From NCBI RefSeq assembly GCF_001676725.1, contig NZ_CP016172.1:3720001-3784000 (forward strand): a stretch of DNA of 64,000 nt. Direction: 5' to 3'. Both the position numbers and the translations under genes were made by a program. The DNA is from Bordetella flabilis. GTDB taxonomy: Bacteria; Pseudomonadota; Gammaproteobacteria; Burkholderiales; Burkholderiaceae_B. The notes below the pieces were generated by a model that was given only the letters and a program-made list of their open reading frames with translations, did no database searches and was not told where the DNA came from. Shown here piece by piece: positions 41,898 to 51,926 of this stretch. Numbering within the stretch: position 1 is the first letter of the stretch; each line of letters opens with the position of its first letter.

Positions 41898-42761
41898 ATG
41901 AAGCCACGCGTCGCAATCGTCGCGCCCGGGGCCATGGGCAGCGCCATCGCGCATCGGCTGAACGAACATGGATTCCAGGTGCTTACCTCGATTATCGGCC
42001 GCAGCCAGGCCAGCATCGAACGCGCGCGCTCATGCGGGATGCACCACCGGCCCGATGCCGAATTGGCGCATGCCGACATTTTCCTGTCCATCGTCCCGCC
42101 GGCCGAGGCCATCGGTCTGGCCCGGCGCTTCGCGCCGTTGTTCCAGGCACAGGGGCGCGCGCCGGTCTACGTGGACTGCAACGCCATCAATCCGGCCAAC
42201 GCCGACGAAGTGGCGCGCATCATCCAGCCGAGCGGCGCCGCCTTCGTCGACGGCGGCATCATCGGCGGCCCGCCGCGCCCGGGCGCCCCGGGGCCGGTGC
42301 TGTACTGCTCCGGCCCTGGCGCAGCGGCCCTGAGCGTGCTGCGCGAAGGCAATTTGCGCATACGGGTGCTGTCCGACGCGCTGGGCGCCGCCTCGGCGCT
42401 CAAGATGTCGTATGCCGGCATCACGAAGGGACTGGTCGCGCTGGCCTGCACCATGATGCTGGGCGCGACGCGCAATGGCACCGCGCAGGCCCTTTACGAA
42501 GAACTGGCTGATAGCCAGCCGCACCTGCTCAAGCACTTCACGCGTACCGTACCGGATATGTATGGCAAGGCCTACCGCTGGGTGGCCGAGATGGAGGAAA
42601 TCGCCGGCTTCCTGAAGGACGACGAAAGCGGACGCCGCTTCTTCGAAAGCGCGGCGCGCCTGTACGAGCGCTTGGCGCGCGACGACGCCACCAATCGCGC
42701 CGAGGTGTCCATGCTCAGCGCTTTCCTCGCCGCCGGAGAGAAACCGTCCTCCGGGACGTGA
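41898..42761 (+). CDS. NAD(P)-dependent oxidoreductase with DUF1932 domain
   Basis: A 287-residue protein. IVAPGAMGSAIAHRL is the Rossmann fingerprint of the 6-phosphogluconate/3-hydroxyisobutyrate dehydrogenase group; FVDGGIIGGPPRPGAPGPVLYCSG and LKMSYAGITKGLVAL carry the substrate and catalytic lysine region. The last part is DUF1932-like. AGGAGGAAGG gives a strong ribosome binding site 4 bases before the ATG. Substrate unknown; a 3-hydroxy acid is likely. Confidence 0.85.
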   Translation: MKPRVAIVAPGAMGSAIAHRLNEHGFQVLTSIIGRSQASIERARSCGMHHRPDAELAHADIFLSIVPPAEAIGLARRFAPLFQAQGRAPVYVDCNAINPANADEVARIIQPSGAAFVDGGIIGGPPRPGAPGPVLYCSGPGAAALSVLREGNLRIRVLSDALGAASALKMSYAGITKGLVALACTMMLGATRNGTAQALYEELADSQPHLLKHFTRTVPDMYGKAYRWVAEMEEIAGFLKDDESGRRFFESAARLYERLARDDATNRAEVSMLSAFLAAGEKPSSGT

Positions 42762-42785
42762 ATGGCCGGATAGGCTTGGACGATA

Positions 42786-44696
42786 ATGGCGGCTCTGCAT
42801 CGCTGCCTTTCGCTCCTGGCGCTTCCCATGTCCTCCCCGCCCTCTTCCACCGCCGCGCCGCCGGCCCGCGCGCCGCGCGGCAGCATCGCGACACTGCGGT
42901 CGCTCGGCCCCTATCTGTGGCCTCCCGGACAGACTGAGCTCAAGCTGCGCGTGATCGCCGCGCTGGCCTGCCTGTTCGCGGCCAAGGCGGCCGTGGTCTA
43001 CATCCCCATCCTGTACAAATCCGCCGTGGACGCGCTGAGCCACGGCCATGACGCCGGCCCGGCCGCCTTGCCCATCGGCTTGATCCTCGCCTATGGCGCG
43101 GCGCGCATCCTGTCGCTGCTGTTCTCGGAATTGCGCGATGCGCTGTTCGCCAAGGTCGGCCAGCACGCCGTGCGTGAAGTCGGCCTGCAGATCTTCCGCC
43201 ACCTCCATGCATTGGCCTTGCGCTTTCACCTGGGCCGGCACACCGGAGGGCTGACACGTGCCATCGAACGGGGGACGCGCGGCATCCAGACGCTGCTGCA
43301 GTATCTGCTGTTCAACGTGCTGCCCACCTTCTTCGAGATCGCCCTGGTGTGCGGGCTGCTGTGGCGCATGTTCGATATCTGGCTGGCGCTGACCACCGCC
43401 GTGACCGTCGTGCTGTATCTCGCCTATACGCTGCTGGTCACGGAATGGCGCACCAAGTTCAGGCGCCGCATGAACGAAACCGATTCCGAAGCCAACACCA
43501 AGGCCATCGAAAGCCTGTTGAACTACGAAACGGTCAAGTACTTCGGCAACGAGGAACATGAAGCGCGCCGCTACGACATGTCGCTGCATCAATACCAGCG
43601 CGCGGCGGTCAGCAGCCAGGTCAGCCTGTCCCTGCTCAATATCGGCCAGGCTGTCATCATCTCCGTCGGGCTGACGCTGGTCATGTGGATGGCCGCGCGC
43701 GGCATCACGCGCGGCCAGTACACCCTGGGCGACTTCGTCCTGGTCAACACCTATCTGCTGCAACTCTACGATCCGCTGAGTTTCTTCGGCTTTATCTACC
43801 GGGAAATCAAGCAATCCATCATCGACATGGAGCGCATGTTCGAATTGCTGGGCGAAGACCGCGAGATCCAGGATACGCCGGGCGCGCCGGCGCTGCGGCT
43901 GCAGGGCGGGCACGTGGAATTCCGCGGCGTGACCTTCGGCTATGACGCGCGCAGGCCCATCCTGAAAGGCGTCGACTTCGCCATACCGGCCGGCAGGACA
44001 CTGGCGGTGGTCGGGCCATCCGGAGCGGGCAAGTCCACCCTGGCGCGGCTGCTGTTCCGCTTCTATGACGTCGACGCCGGCGCCATCCTGATCGACGGGC
44101 AGGATATCCGCACGGTGGCCCAGGCCAGCGTGCGCGCCGCCATCGGCATCGTGCCGCAGGACACCGTACTGTTCAACGACACCATCCGCTACAACATCGC
44201 CTACGGCCGTCCCGGGGCAAGCGAGGCCGAGGTCGAGGCGGCCGCGCGCATGGCGCATGTGCACACGCTGGTCCTGAACATGCCGGACGGCTATGACACC
44301 GTGGTCGGCGAGCGTGGACTGAAACTGTCCGGCGGCGAGAAACAACGCGTCGCCATCGCGCGCACCATGCTGAAGCAGCCCGCCATTTTTGTCTTCGATG
44401 AAGCCACCAGTGCGCTGGACACGCATACCGAACGCGAGATCCAGGCCAACCTACGCGAAGTCAGCGCCGGACGCACGACCCTGATCATCGCGCACCGCCT
44501 GTCCACCGTCGTCGATGCCGACGAAATCATCGTCCTCGGGGACGGCCGCGTGGTGGAGCGCGGTACGCATGCAGCCCTGCTGGCGCGCGACGGCGTCTAT
44601 GCGGGTATGTGGAATCGCCAGCAGCGCAGCGCCGCGCACGGCGGCTCGGACGCCGATGCCGACGCGGATGCGGCCGATGCACAGACGGCTGCGTAA
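42786..44696 (+). CDS. ATM1/HMT1-type ABC exporter (fused permease-ATPase)
   Basis: A 636-residue half transporter. The membrane domain (about 45-340) contains six helices and ESLLNYETVKYFGNEEHEA, a hallmark of the ATM1/ABCB7 group. The ATPase has Walker A GPSGAGKST, signature LSGGEKQR and FDEATSALD. Relatives export glutathione-linked sulfur species or metal conjugates. The C-terminus ends in a short ADADADA tract. An ATG at 42828 would remove 14 residues; neither start has a strong ribosome binding site. It follows the dehydrogenase gene by 24 bases. Confidence 0.9.
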   Translation: MAALHRCLSLLALPMSSPPSSTAAPPARAPRGSIATLRSLGPYLWPPGQTELKLRVIAALACLFAAKAAVVYIPILYKSAVDALSHGHDAGPAALPIGLILAYGAARILSLLFSELRDALFAKVGQHAVREVGLQIFRHLHALALRFHLGRHTGGLTRAIERGTRGIQTLLQYLLFNVLPTFFEIALVCGLLWRMFDIWLALTTAVTVVLYLAYTLLVTEWRTKFRRRMNETDSEANTKAIESLLNYETVKYFGNEEHEARRYDMSLHQYQRAAVSSQVSLSLLNIGQAVIISVGLTLVMWMAARGITRGQYTLGDFVLVNTYLLQLYDPLSFFGFIYREIKQSIIDMERMFELLGEDREIQDTPGAPALRLQGGHVEFRGVTFGYDARRPILKGVDFAIPAGRTLAVVGPSGAGKSTLARLLFRFYDVDAGAILIDGQDIRTVAQASVRAAIGIVPQDTVLFNDTIRYNIAYGRPGASEAEVEAAARMAHVHTLVLNMPDGYDTVVGERGLKLSGGEKQRVAIARTMLKQPAIFVFDEATSALDTHTEREIQANLREVSAGRTTLIIAHRLSTVVDADEIIVLGDGRVVERGTHAALLARDGVYAGMWNRQQRSAAHGGSDADADADAADAQTAA

Positions 44697-44788
44697 GCGC
44701 CGGGCATCCCGCAAAAGCCTGGGCGTGCGCCGCTGCACGCTCACGTGAGCCGTCACGCCTGCGATCGCGCAAGGCGCCGAACGTAGCC

Positions 44789-44833
44789 GATGATCCAGGC
44801 CCCGATGATTCGGGCCAGGATGATTCAGGCCAG
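44789..44833. repeat. 15-bp tandem repeat, three copies
   Basis: GATGATYCRGGCCMS recurs at 44789, 44804 and 44819 with few changes. The third copy covers the stop codon and last codons of the minus-strand nucleotidyltransferase gene; the other two lie beyond its end. Confidence 0.8.
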
Positions 44834-45556
44834 ATCGTCCACCGTGTCGACATCGCGCAGCACGCCGGGATCGTCGCAGGGAACTTCGTACACGCCGTGG
44901 CGCCGCAGCAGGGAACGCGCGCCCTCGTCACCGTCCAGCGCGGCGAGCTCGGGCAGGAGGTCCCACGCGAAAGCCACCGGATGTCCACGGCGTCCGCCGT
45001 GCGCCGCGGCGGCGATGCGATGCGCCAGCGCGGCTTGCCGCACCGATTCGAACGTCGCCGGCGCCACCCATGGCATATCGGCCAAGGCCACCACGCAACC
45101 GCGGGGTGGCGCCGTCGGCGGCGCATCCGCGCGCCCATGCGCACCGGCATCAGCATCAGCATCAGCATCAGCATCAGCATCAGCATCAGCATCAGCATCG
45201 GTATCAGCATCGGCATCGGCATCGGCATGCGCGCGTGCCAGCGCCTGCGCGGCATGTGCCAGGCTGGCGCCCATGCCGCGCACCGCCGCGCTGCTTTCCA
45301 GCACGATGCAGCCGGCATCCTGCAACGCCCCCCGCAAGGCAGCATTCCCGGGCCGTACGACAGCCACCACCGTGGGCAGCACTTCCCGCATGGCGGCCGC
45401 CGCGGCGGCCGCCACGTATCGCCCGTCGGGCAGGACAGCCAGCAATTTGTCAGCATCCGCGCACTGTGCAGACGCGCGGAACCGCTCGCCACGCCCGCCG
45501 GCCAGCAGCACGCCTACAAACCCGTTCCGTAATTGGCTGATCGGTACTATGCTCAT
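44825..45556 (-). CDS. MobA-like nucleotidyltransferase (probable molybdenum cofactor cytidylyltransferase)
   Basis: A 243-residue MobA/MocA-family protein. [14 protein letters not shown] is the nucleotide-binding loop, LADMPWVAP holds the metal-binding aspartate, and GHPVAF is the family C-terminal motif. Between residues about 110 and 140 it carries an alternating Ala-Asp stretch encoded by 14 hexanucleotide repeats, absent from normal members. It is divergent from iorAB, whose product needs the cytosine form of the molybdenum cofactor, so it probably makes that cofactor. The Ala-Asp insert sits in a loop and need not stop activity. Confidence 0.82.
   Translation of the reverse strand: MSIVPISQLRNGFVGVLLAGGRGERFRASAQCADADKLLAVLPDGRYVAAAAAAAMREVLPTVVAVVRPGNAALRGALQDAGCIVLESSAAVRGMGASLAHAAQALARAHADADADADTDADADADADADADADADAGAHGRADAPPTAPPRGCVVALADMPWVAPATFESVRQAALAHRIAAAAHGGRRGHPVAFAWDLLPELAALDGDEGARSLLRRHGVYEVPCDDPGVLRDVDTVDDLA
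45147..45230. repeat. Hexanucleotide repeat (GCATCA)8 plus variant units
   Basis: Eight perfect GCATCA units (45147-45194) are followed by six variant units (GCATCG, GTATCA, GCATCG three times, GCATGC) to 45230. The tract lies in frame inside the MobA-like gene and encodes Ala-Asp dipeptides on the minus strand. Confidence 0.95.
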
Positions 45557-45615
45557 CGGCTGAGTTTACCCGCCCGTACCGGACGCCCCTTATTCACCAT
45601 GAGGACCGCACATCC

Positions 45616-46101
45616 ATGGCCAGCCTGACAATCAATGGCAAGCAACACGACGTCGATGTTCCCGACGATACCCCCATCCTCTGGGCCCTGCGCGATGTGG
45701 TCGGACTGACCGGCACCAAATTCGGCTGCGGCATGGCCCTGTGCGGCGCCTGTACGGTGCATCTGGACGGCGCACCGATACGCTCCTGTGTCACGCCTGT
45801 CTCGGCCGCCGCCGGCAAGCAGATCACCACCATCGAAGGCATTGCCGCCGACGAAGTCGGCAAGAAGGTCCAGGACGCCTGGGTCGCCGTCGGCGTCCCG
45901 CAATGCGGCTATTGCCAAGCCGGCCAGATCATGTCGGCCACCGCGCTTTTGAAAAATACCCCCAAACCGAACGATGCCGACATCGACGGCGCCATGAGCG
46001 GCAACATCTGCCGCTGCGGCACCTACACGCGCATCCGCACCGCCATCAAGCAGGCAGCCGGCGTCCAGTCCGCGGCCGCCGTCAAGGGAGGCCAGGCATG
46101 A
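45616..46101 (+). CDS. iorA: Isoquinoline 1-oxidoreductase-type alpha subunit, 2Fe-2S protein
   Basis: A 161-residue protein with two iron-sulfur sites: a plant-type cluster in [17 protein letters not shown] plus the later Cys of SCVTP, and the second cluster in CGYCQAGQ with CRCGTYTRI. It passes electrons from the molybdenum site of IorB. GAGGA precedes the ATG. The stop overlaps the next start (ATGATG). Confidence 0.93.
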   Translation: MASLTINGKQHDVDVPDDTPILWALRDVVGLTGTKFGCGMALCGACTVHLDGAPIRSCVTPVSAAAGKQITTIEGIAADEVGKKVQDAWVAVGVPQCGYCQAGQIMSATALLKNTPKPNDADIDGAMSGNICRCGTYTRIRTAIKQAAGVQSAAAVKGGQA

Positions 46102-48464
46102 TGACCAGGCACACCCTTTCCCTGCTCGCCAGCGGTGCCGGCGCCAACGGGCGCGATACGCATGACACCGACGCGTCCGCCGTCCGATCCGACGTCGCAT
46201 CGCCCCAGCGCCGTGCGCTGTTGAAGGCGGCCGGCGCCGCCACCGGCCTGGTGCTCATGGGCGGCTGGTCCGGCAACGTGCTGGCCGCCGACACCCGCAA
46301 GTATGGCGCTGACGGCTTTCCCGGGGGCACCGTCGACGACCCCACGGTCTTCGTCAATATCGGCACGGATGGCATCGTGACCATCATGGCCTTGCGGCCC
46401 GAGATGGGACAAGGCGTCCGCACCGGCCTGCCGCTGGTGATCGCCGACGAAATGGAGGCCGACTGGGACCGCGTGCGCGTCGTGCAGGCGCCCGGCGACC
46501 AGAACAAGTACGGCAACCAGAACACCGACGGCTCGCGCAGCACGCGGCACTTTTTCGCGCCGATGCGGCGCGTGGGCGCCGCGGCGCGGGGCATGCTGGA
46601 AGCCGCCGCCGCCAAACAATGGAATGTACCGTTATCCGAAGTACAGGCACGCCAGCATCAGGTGGTGCATGCCAAGACGGGACGGCAGCTGGGGTACGGC
46701 GAACTGGCGCAGCAGGCGGCCGCCATGCCGGTGCCCAAGGGCGAGGCATTGCGGCTGAAACAGCCCGACCAGTTCCGCTATATCGGCAAGCCGGACGTGC
46801 GCAACGTCGACGGGCGCAACGTCGCGACCGGCAATACACAGTACGGCATCGATACCCGCCTGGACGGCATGCTGTACGCCGTGATTGCCCGGCCCGGCGT
46901 GCTGGGCGGCAAGGTCAGGCATTACGACGCCGACGCCGCCCTGAAAGTACCGGGCGTGGTCAAGGTGGTCGAGGTCGCCGCGACGCCCTTGCCCGCGCAG
47001 TTCCATCCGCTGGGCGGCATCGCCGTGATCGCCACCAACACCTGGGCGGCCATCAAGGGCCGCGAGGCCCTGAAGATCGACTGGGACAATGGTCCCAACG
47101 GCAGCTACGATTCGGCCGCATACAAGACCTATCTGCATGACCTCGTGCAGAAGCCCGGCAAGGTCGCCCGCAACGACGGCGACGCCATGGCAGCCCTGGC
47201 TTCGGCCGCCACGCGCGTGCAGGCCGAGTACTACCTGCCGCACCTCGCCCACGCCACCATGGAACCGCCGGCGGCCGTCGCCCGCGTGCAAGGGGGCAAA
47301 TTCGAGATATGGGCCTGCGTACAGGCGCCGCAGGCGACGGCCGACATCGTCTCCCAGCACCTGAACCTCAAGCCGCAGGACGTCACGGTCCACATTACCC
47401 TGCTGGGCGGCGGCTTCGGCCGCAAATCCAAGCCCGACTTTGCCGCCGAAGCGGCGCTATTGTCCAAGGCGATGGAAGGCAAGCCGGTCAAGGTCACCTG
47501 GACCCGCGAAGACGACATCCGCAACGACTACTTCCACACCGTCTCGTACGAGCACCTGCAAGGCGGCCTGGACGGCCAGGGCAAGGTGGTGGCCTGGCTG
47601 CACCGCACCGCCGCGCCACCGATCGCCTCGACCTTCTCGCTGCAGGCCAGGGGCGAACAGCCCTCGGAACTGGGCATGTCGGCCGTCAACCTCCCCTTCG
47701 ACGTGCGCAACATGCGCGTCGAAGCGCCGGAAACGGAAGCACACACGCGCATCGGCTGGTTCCGTTCGGTCTCGAACATCCCCCATGCCTTCGCCGTGCA
47801 GTCCTTCATCGCCGAAATGGCCCACGCGGCCAAGCGCGACCACCGCGATTTCCTGCTGGAACTGATCGGGCCGCCACGCCGCGTCTCGCCGCGCGCCCTG
47901 GCCGACACCACCAACTATGGGGAATCGCCAGAGATCTACCCGGTCGACACCGGCCGCATCCGCAAGGTCATCGAGGTGGCCACCCGGGAAGCCGATTGGG
48001 GACGCAAGCTTCCTCCCGGGCACGGCCTCGGGCTCGCCTACGCCTATAGCTTCGTCACCTACGTCGCCATGGTGGTCGAAGTCGCCGTGGGGCAGGACGG
48101 CCAGGTCAGCGTCAAGCGCGTGGACATTGCCGGCGATTGCGGTCCGCAGGTCCAGCCGGACCGCATCCGGGCCCAGGCCGAAGGCGCCTGCATCATGGGG
48201 TTGAGCCTGGCCACGCTCGGCGAAATCACCTTCAAGGACGGGCAGACCGAGCAGACCAACTTCCACCAGTACCAGGTGACGCGCATGCAGGACGCGAACA
48301 TCGATATCCGCGTCCACATGGTCCCTCATGGCTACGACATGCCGCTGGGCGGGGTCGGCGAGCCTTTCCTGCCGCCCTTCGCGCCGGCCCTGTGCAACGC
48401 CATTTTCGCCGCGACCGGCAAGCGGATCCGCACGCTGCCCATCGCGGATCAGTTGCGCGCATAG
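46098..48464 (+). CDS. iorB: Isoquinoline 1-oxidoreductase-type beta subunit, molybdenum hydroxylase
   Basis: A 788-residue molybdopterin subunit of the aldehyde/isoquinoline dehydrogenase group. A twin-arginine signal lies near residues 36-65 ([12 protein letters not shown] at 38-39), so the folded complex with IorA is exported. [29 protein letters not shown] and [20 protein letters not shown] are cofactor and active-site blocks. Substrates in this family range from aldehydes to N-heterocycles and cannot be assigned here. The neighbouring MobA-like gene supports use of a cytosine-type cofactor. No cytochrome partner gene is adjacent. Confidence 0.92.
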   Translation: MMTRHTLSLLASGAGANGRDTHDTDASAVRSDVASPQRRALLKAAGAATGLVLMGGWSGNVLAADTRKYGADGFPGGTVDDPTVFVNIGTDGIVTIMALRPEMGQGVRTGLPLVIADEMEADWDRVRVVQAPGDQNKYGNQNTDGSRSTRHFFAPMRRVGAAARGMLEAAAAKQWNVPLSEVQARQHQVVHAKTGRQLGYGELAQQAAAMPVPKGEALRLKQPDQFRYIGKPDVRNVDGRNVATGNTQYGIDTRLDGMLYAVIARPGVLGGKVRHYDADAALKVPGVVKVVEVAATPLPAQFHPLGGIAVIATNTWAAIKGREALKIDWDNGPNGSYDSAAYKTYLHDLVQKPGKVARNDGDAMAALASAATRVQAEYYLPHLAHATMEPPAAVARVQGGKFEIWACVQAPQATADIVSQHLNLKPQDVTVHITLLGGGFGRKSKPDFAAEAALLSKAMEGKPVKVTWTREDDIRNDYFHTVSYEHLQGGLDGQGKVVAWLHRTAAPPIASTFSLQARGEQPSELGMSAVNLPFDVRNMRVEAPETEAHTRIGWFRSVSNIPHAFAVQSFIAEMAHAAKRDHRDFLLELIGPPRRVSPRALADTTNYGESPEIYPVDTGRIRKVIEVATREADWGRKLPPGHGLGLAYAYSFVTYVAMVVEVAVGQDGQVSVKRVDIAGDCGPQVQPDRIRAQAEGACIMGLSLATLGEITFKDGQTEQTNFHQYQVTRMQDANIDIRVHMVPHGYDMPLGGVGEPFLPPFAPALCNAIFAATGKRIRTLPIADQLRA

Positions 48465-48469
48465 GAAAC

Positions 48470-48493
48470 AGCGGGCGCCGCGCGGCGCCCGCT
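48470..48493. terminator. Hairpin between iorB and the convergent small gene
   Basis: AGCGGGCGCC (48470-48479) and GGCGCCCGCT (48484-48493) form a perfect 10-bp stem with loop GCGC, 5 bases after the iorB stop. No T run follows. Confidence 0.55.
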
Positions 48494-48501
48494 GGCCGGC
48501 G

Positions 48502-48747
48502 TCATTCGGGGAGGTGGTCGGGCACGCCGTTCTCGTCCACCGTCTTGACGGCAGCCAGCGCATTACGGGCAGCCGACATTGCCTCGATGCCGCTGCGGAA
48601 GCGACGCGACACGTAGATCTCGAAGGTCTGGGTCTCCGCGTCCGGACCCTCCTTGCGAGTCTCCATGAAAGCCCGGGCCGGTTCTCGGCCCTGCGGCGGC
48701 GTCGAATAGGCGTATACGGTAAAGCCCTGAATCAACCTGGGTGTCAT
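48502..48747 (-). CDS. Small conserved-looking hypothetical protein
   Basis: An 81-residue soluble protein containing TFEIYVSRRFRSGIEAMSAARNALAAVK and ending GVPDHLPE. GGGAG lies 7 bases before the ATG. No signal, membrane segment or cysteine. I do not recognise a functional family; the composition is normal for a real gene. Confidence 0.65.
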   Translation of the reverse strand: MTPRLIQGFTVYAYSTPPQGREPARAFMETRKEGPDAETQTFEIYVSRRFRSGIEAMSAARNALAAVKTVDENGVPDHLPE

Positions 48748-48871
48748 AGGTGCGCTCCCGTGCAGGACCGGCCACGCCGGTGAATGGCGCGCAGGATCGC
48801 AGAAATCTACATATTTCGCAAGAAATACGCACAAAGCGAAACATAACAGGGACGGGACAACGCCTCGTCCG

Positions 48872-49993
48872 CTACGCGGGCGGCAAGGCGGCGTAGCAGG
48901 TGGCCAGGTGGTAGGGCGTGGTGGAAGGCATGTCGGCACGCGCCACACGGCCGTGTCCATCCAGGCATTCATACCAGCCGCCCGCATGGATGAAGCGCTC
49001 GCGGAAGTGGCTCAATTGCCGCTTCAAGCCCTGCAGGGCAGTGTCGTCCGGCTGCATGGCAAGGCTGCGGGCATATTCCGTCTGCGCCCAGATACGTTGC
49101 GTCGCGTCGCTCATCGCACCCGCCAGGTCCAGGCTGGCGCAGACGCCTTCCAGGTCCGGTTCCACCCCATGCCGGCGGGCGTACTCGAAGGCCTTGGGCG
49201 CCGACTCCCATAGCGCCGTATCGCCGAATACGCCCGGTGCGCCCCGCACCAGCGCATACCATTCGAACTGGTGCCCGGGTTCGACCCGGTTCTGCGGCTC
49301 GCGCACCGGCAGTTCGCAGATGCACTGCGTCGCCGTATCCCTGAAGTGCGCCGCCACGGCCTGCGCGATACGGCCCAGCGCCGCGTCATACCAGTCCGCC
49401 TCGCCTGTATCGCGAGCCGCCAGATAGGCCTCGGTCAGGTGCATGATGGGGTTCTGCTGCGGTCCTTGGCGCGGCGTGCTGCCATCGGCCTCCAGCTGTG
49501 CCCAGTAGAGCCCGCCCGTGGCGCCGAAACGTGACTCGATCATGGACACCGTGTCGCGCATCAGCTGCAGAACCTGCGGATCGCGCGAGCGCTTGAACCA
49601 GGCTGCGCACGCGAACACGACGAATGCGTACGTGTACAGGTCATGATGCGTTTCCAGCGCCGCGCCGTCCGCATCGATGCTATACAGCCAGCCCCCCTGG
49701 GGATGGCCGAAGCGTGCGCGCAGCGATTCGAACAGGCGCTTGCCGTGGGCGGTGGCCACGGGGGCGTCGCTCAGCGAAAACACGAATAACTGCCGCGCGC
49801 ACGCCATGGCGCGGTAGCGCTTCGGCGGCAGCGGTACGCCCGTGGCGCCCGACACGGCTTCGTACGGAAGCGCGAGCGTCTCGTTGAAACCCCGTCCGAG
49901 CCAGAGGGGCAATATGACTTCCTGGTAGTGCGCGCGCAGTTCCGCCACCAGGGCGGCGAGCGCGGCATCGGTGCGCGGCGCCGGCGTGCTCAT
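48872..49993 (-). CDS. AGE-family epimerase/isomerase
   Basis: A 373-residue alpha/alpha-barrel protein of the N-acylglucosamine 2-epimerase family: HHDLYTYAFVVFACAAWFKRS, QNPIMHLTEAYLAAR and PGHQFEWYALVRGA carry the conserved aromatic and histidine residues. It probably interconverts aldoses and ketoses (mannose/fructose or glucose/mannose type) or a related sugar. The ATG overlaps the stop of the small upstream gene (ATGA at 49990-49993), so the two are coupled. Confidence 0.87.
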   Translation of the reverse strand: MSTPAPRTDAALAALVAELRAHYQEVILPLWLGRGFNETLALPYEAVSGATGVPLPPKRYRAMACARQLFVFSLSDAPVATAHGKRLFESLRARFGHPQGGWLYSIDADGAALETHHDLYTYAFVVFACAAWFKRSRDPQVLQLMRDTVSMIESRFGATGGLYWAQLEADGSTPRQGPQQNPIMHLTEAYLAARDTGEADWYDAALGRIAQAVAAHFRDTATQCICELPVREPQNRVEPGHQFEWYALVRGAPGVFGDTALWESAPKAFEYARRHGVEPDLEGVCASLDLAGAMSDATQRIWAQTEYARSLAMQPDDTALQGLKRQLSHFRERFIHAGGWYECLDGHGRVARADMPSTTPYHLATCYAALPPA

Positions 49994-50208
49994 GAGCCGG
50001 AATGCAGGTCTTGGTTTTCCATGCGCAGCGCCAGGCGACCCTTGTCGGTAATGACGGGCGCGCCGGATGCATCGATCTCGATGCAGCGCAGTGTGACCAG
50101 CGCATCGACGAAGGCCTGGGGCACCGGCCCGGTCTTGTCCATGCCGCCTTCGGCGATGACGCCGAGCCAATAGCCCAGCTCGCCCTTCCTGAATTGATGC
50201 AATGCCAT
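49990..50208 (-). CDS. Small hypothetical protein coupled to the AGE epimerase
   Basis: A 72-residue protein: [20 protein letters not shown] at the start, a [10 protein letters not shown] strand and [11 protein letters not shown] near the end, reminiscent of a partial winged-helix domain. GGAG precedes the ATG. Its stop overlaps the epimerase start, so it is probably translated and functionally linked. Role unknown. Confidence 0.6.
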   Translation of the reverse strand: MALHQFRKGELGYWLGVIAEGGMDKTGPVPQAFVDALVTLRCIEIDASGAPVITDKGRLALRMENQDLHSGS

Positions 50209-50376
50209 CCGGCTTCTCCAGACCGTCTAGGTGGCGGTCCGCACTATTATCGTCCAAGGCGCGCCGCCGCGCCGTGCGCGCTGCCGGGCGGACGACGCCG
50301 TCGGCGCCTCCACATGCCCCCATCCCGCCCGACGGGTATGCTTGGCGGTTTGCATCGACTCGGGGGCAACAATCGC

Positions 50377-51183
50377 ATGGACATCCTCAGCAATCCCTTC
50401 AAGCGCGCGCTGCGCGAGCGGCGGCCGCAGATCGGCCTCTGGGCGGCACTGGCCCATCCCTATACGGCGGAAATCAGCGCCGGCTCCGGATTCGACTGGC
50501 TATTGATCGACGGGGAGCACGCGCCCAACGAGCTGCAAAGCATGCTGACCCAACTGCAGGCCATCGCGCCCTACCCCGTCGCGCCGGTGGTCCGCCCGCC
50601 CTGGAACGACTTCGTGCGCATCAAGCAGATCCTCGACATCGGCGCCCAGAACCTGCTCATTCCCATGATCGAATCGGTCGAGGAAGCCCAGGCCGCGGTC
50701 GCGGCGGTGCGCTATCCCCCCGCCGGCATACGCGGCATGGGCAGCGCCCTGGCTCGGTCCAGCCGCTGGAACCGGATCCCGGATTACCCGCTGCGCGCGA
50801 ACGATGAAATGTGTGTGCTGCTGCAGATAGAAACGCCGAAAGGACTGGCAGCGTTGGAAGGCATTCTCGCCGTGGACGGCGTCGACGGTGTGTTCATCGG
50901 GCCCGCGGACCTGTCTGCCGGCATGGGCTATGTGAACAACCCCGAGCATCCCGAAGTAACGGCCGCGATCGACGGGGCCATCGCGCGCATCATCGGCGCC
51001 GGCAAGGCAGCCGGCATCCTGCACACCAGGCCCGAACGGGCGAAACATTTCCTGTCGTTGGGAGCGACCTTCGTCGCGGTGGGGGTCGACGCTACCTTGC
51101 TGGCCCGCGCGACCGAATCCCTGGCCGCGCAGTTCGATCGCCAGCCCGCCATGGGGCGCACGGTGCAGGGCGGTCCGTATTGA
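50377..51183 (+). CDS. hpaI: HpcH/HpaI-family aldolase (4-hydroxy-2-oxoheptanedioate aldolase)
   Basis: A 268-residue class II metal-dependent aldolase that follows E. coli HpaI closely: [28 protein letters not shown] (metal and base residues), [14 protein letters not shown], and [16 protein letters not shown]. It cleaves 4-hydroxy-2-oxo acids to pyruvate plus an aldehyde. The ATG at 50377 matches the family start; an in-frame ATG at 50338 is less likely. No other homoprotocatechuate genes are nearby, so it may serve another 2-oxo acid pathway. Confidence 0.92.
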   Translation: MDILSNPFKRALRERRPQIGLWAALAHPYTAEISAGSGFDWLLIDGEHAPNELQSMLTQLQAIAPYPVAPVVRPPWNDFVRIKQILDIGAQNLLIPMIESVEEAQAAVAAVRYPPAGIRGMGSALARSSRWNRIPDYPLRANDEMCVLLQIETPKGLAALEGILAVDGVDGVFIGPADLSAGMGYVNNPEHPEVTAAIDGAIARIIGAGKAAGILHTRPERAKHFLSLGATFVAVGVDATLLARATESLAAQFDRQPAMGRTVQGGPY

Positions 51184-51344
51184 ATTGGACAGGAGCGGGC
51201 GCTAACGCGGATGGCGGTGATGTTCTCCGGCGGGTGGCGCTCCGGCCGGCCCCGGTTCCGGGCCCGCGGGGCCCCCGCCAATCGTCTTTCCGCCGACGCG
51301 GGCGCTCCTGCATAATGTCGGCCACACGCCGCATTGGAGTACTC

Positions 51345-51674
51345 ATGCACTTTCGTACCGCCTTTCTAGCGGTCCCGCTGGCCTTGCTGGGGGCCTGCAC
51401 GTCGGCCATGGGGCCGATCATACCGACCGGGGAGCCGAACCAATACACGCTCACCAGCCGCGCCGGCAGCCGGACTACGTCCTGGGTGCAACTCAAGAGC
51501 GACGCGCTGGACCGCGCCAAGCAGTATTGCCAATCCCAGGGCCAGAAAATGACCAAGCCGGAGGTGGCATCCAACCATGCCACCGGGCCGCGGCAGCAGG
51601 TCACCTACGTCACCTTCAACTGCGAGCCCATCCCGCAGCCCAAGAGCCAGGATGGCGGCGACGCCAAGCCGTAA
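51345..51674 (+). CDS. Putative lipoprotein of unknown function
   Basis: A 109-residue protein with a signal and lipobox LLGAC near residue 18. The mature part has NQYTLTSRAGSRTTSWVQLKS and KQYCQSQGQKM, ending with a cysteine in VTFNCEPIP; the two mature cysteines may pair. GGAG stands 6 bases before the ATG. Small Burkholderiales lipoproteins of this layout are common, without known function. Confidence 0.75.
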   Translation: MHFRTAFLAVPLALLGACTSAMGPIIPTGEPNQYTLTSRAGSRTTSWVQLKSDALDRAKQYCQSQGQKMTKPEVASNHATGPRQQVTYVTFNCEPIPQPKSQDGGDAKP

Positions 51675-51710
51675 CGTGCCGATGCGGCAATACCGCATCC
51701 CCCGCCCGGG

Positions 51711-51926
51711 CTAGAAATTCTCGTCGATCCACTCGCGTGCCCACTGCTCGGCGCCCTTGCGCGCCATGCTTTCGGTCTGGATCATCGCGCCGGGGTACGG
51801 CGGAAAGGCGAAGCCGTTCACCGGATTACCGCCTTCCAGCATGGAAATGAAGATACGTGCCCGGTACAGGCCGTCCTTCAAGCTTTCCACGGCACATTCG
51901 ATGACGAAGTTTTTGTACTGGATCAT
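51711..51926 (-). CDS. Small hypothetical protein
   Basis: A 71-residue protein beginning MIQYKNFVIECAVESLKDGLYRARIFI and ending KGAEQWAREWIDENF. It reads like a compact alpha/beta domain. GGAG lies before the ATG. No family recognised. Confidence 0.65.
   Translation of the reverse strand: MIQYKNFVIECAVESLKDGLYRARIFISMLEGGNPVNGFAFPPYPGAMIQTESMARKGAEQWAREWIDENF

Noticed and set aside
42030..44426. A 798-codon minus-strand frame
   Set aside because: Antisense to the dehydrogenase and ABC exporter genes, both of which carry intact family motifs.
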